From an uncultured Clostridia bacterium (GTDB lineage: Bacteria; Bacillota; Clostridia; Oscillospirales; Ruminococcaceae), in the NCBI GenBank assembly GCA_945867255.1, contig CAMBHV010000070.1:1-6935 (forward strand): a DNA stretch of 6,935 bases, in the 5' to 3' direction. The position numbers were made by a program, and so were the translations under genes. Each line of letters opens with the position of its first letter. Positions within the stretch are counted from its first letter, which is position 1. Below the pieces are notes generated by a model. That model was not told where the DNA came from and ran no database searches. It saw only the letters and a list, made by a program, of their open reading frames with translations. Positions 6,200-6,935 of this stretch are shown here, piece after piece.

Positions 6200-6935
6200 A
6201 TGAAAATCGTATTCATGGGCACACCGGATATCGCGGCACAATGCCTGCAGGAGATTCTGGCACAGGGCCAGCATGAGGTGTGCGGTGTATTTACCCGGGA
6301 GGATAAACCAGTGGGCCGAAAGCAGGTTCTTACGGCGCCGCCCACAAAAGAGGTGGCGCTGGCACACGGCATCCCGGTGTTTCAGCCTAAAACATTGCGT
6401 GATGGTGCAGCTGCGGAGATTTTGCGCGGCCTTTCGCCGCAGATCATAGTGGTTGTGGCGTATGGACGTATTCTGCCGCCGGATATTTTGGCACTGCCGC
6501 AATACGGGTGTGTAAACCTGCATGTGTCGCTTCTCCCAAAATATCGCGGCGCGGCACCCATCCAGTGGGCAGTGCTGAATGGAGACGAAGAAACGGGCGT
6601 CACCGTGATGCAGATGGACGAGGGGCTGGACACGGGCGATATTCTCCGTGTGCAGCGCGTTTCCATTGGGCCGGATACCACAAGCGGAGAACTGTTTGAA
6701 CAGGTTACACAGGTAGGCGCAAAATTGTTGTGCGAGACCTTGGGGCAGATCGAACGCGGTGAGACAGCGCCGTATAAACAGGACGGCACGCAGGCAACAT
6801 TGGCCCCACCGTTAAAAAAAGAGATGGCATTGTTTACGTTCGATAAACCAGCTTGCGCTCTCCACAACCACATTCGCGGAATGAACCCGTGGCCGGTAGC
6901 TTATTTTGAACACGCAGGAAAAAAGGTGAAGGTTC
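6200..6935 (+). CDS. fmt: Methionyl-tRNA formyltransferase (3' end outside window)
   Basis: The frame is open for 245 codons to the right edge; the family is about 310 residues, so roughly 65-70 C-terminal residues are missing. The enzyme transfers the formyl group of 10-formyltetrahydrofolate to initiator Met-tRNA. The N-terminus M1-K-I-V-F-M-G-T-P-D10 is classic. The catalytic triad is visible as N106, H108 and D144, in the boxes N106-L-H-V-S-L-L-P113 and M139-D-E-G-L-D-T-G-D147. Family landmarks K114-Y-R-G-A-A-P-I-Q and T132-G-V-T-V-M are present. The start of the C-terminal tRNA-binding domain is recognisable at about 202 onward (A202-P-P-L-K-K, then I225-R-G-M-N-P-W-P232). It partners with def directly upstream. 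No defects are seen in the visible part. Confidence 0.96.
   Translation, partial: MKIVFMGTPDIAAQCLQEILAQGQHEVCGVFTREDKPVGRKQVLTAPPTKEVALAHGIPVFQPKTLRDGAAAEILRGLSPQIIVVVAYGRILPPDILALPQYGCVNLHVSLLPKYRGAAPIQWAVLNGDEETGVTVMQMDEGLDTGDILRVQRVSIGPDTTSGELFEQVTQVGAKLLCETLGQIERGETAPYKQDGTQATLAPPLKKEMALFTFDKPACALHNHIRGMNPWPVAYFEHAGKKVKV

Noticed and set aside
1..6935. Defence system, mobile element, CRISPR or novel gene cluster
   Set aside because: No transposase, integrase, terminal repeats, spaced repeats or defence-like domains are visible. Six of seven genes are standard housekeeping genes in near-standard order.

Overview
The window holds a conserved bacterial housekeeping operon on the + strand and, transcribed away from it, one polytopic membrane protein gene that runs off the left edge. 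Gene content and order (yicC, remA, gmk, priA, def, fmt) are those of Firmicutes. RemA is itself a marker of Firmicutes and relatives. The Shine-Dalgarno sites are strong (AGGAGG type), the promoter is a near-consensus sigma-A type, and the G+C content is moderate. PriA carries DEEQ in its Walker B box, which I remember from clostridial sequences but cannot check here. My best guess is a gut-type Clostridia member of the Oscillospiraceae/Ruminococcaceae kind. The family assignment is inference.

Left part (1-1363, minus strand): a 454-codon open frame, incomplete at its 3' end, encodes a Cys-rich membrane protein with about a dozen membrane segments. Its acidic WDEYGFWG loop and later YERY motif resemble GT-C-type (family 39-like) glycosyltransferases. 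The gap of about 210 bases (1364-1575) carries back-to-back promoters. The + strand promoter, TTGCAC-17-TATAAT, is strong, and an inverted repeat covers its -35 box.

Right part (1576-6935, plus strand): yicC (endoribonuclease family), remA (small DNA-binding regulator), gmk (guanylate kinase), priA (replication restart helicase), def (peptide deformylase) and fmt (methionyl-tRNA formyltransferase, cut by the right edge). Spacing is tight: remA and gmk overlap by 8 bases, gmk-priA are 33 bases apart and def-fmt 3 bases apart. The operon joins RNA processing, GMP phosphorylation, replication restart and both ends of the N-formylmethionine cycle. Compared with the Bacillus subtilis order (yloC-remA-gmk-rpoZ-coaBC-priA-def-fmt), both rpoZ and coaBC are missing between gmk and priA.

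I see no mobile element, CRISPR array, RNA gene or defence system. No new biological system is evident. The points worth checking are the missing rpoZ/coaBC, the unassigned membrane protein with a homopolymer at its start codon, the repeat over the operon promoter, Shine-Dalgarno sites embedded in acidic C-terminal tails, and residue changes in Gmk and PriA.
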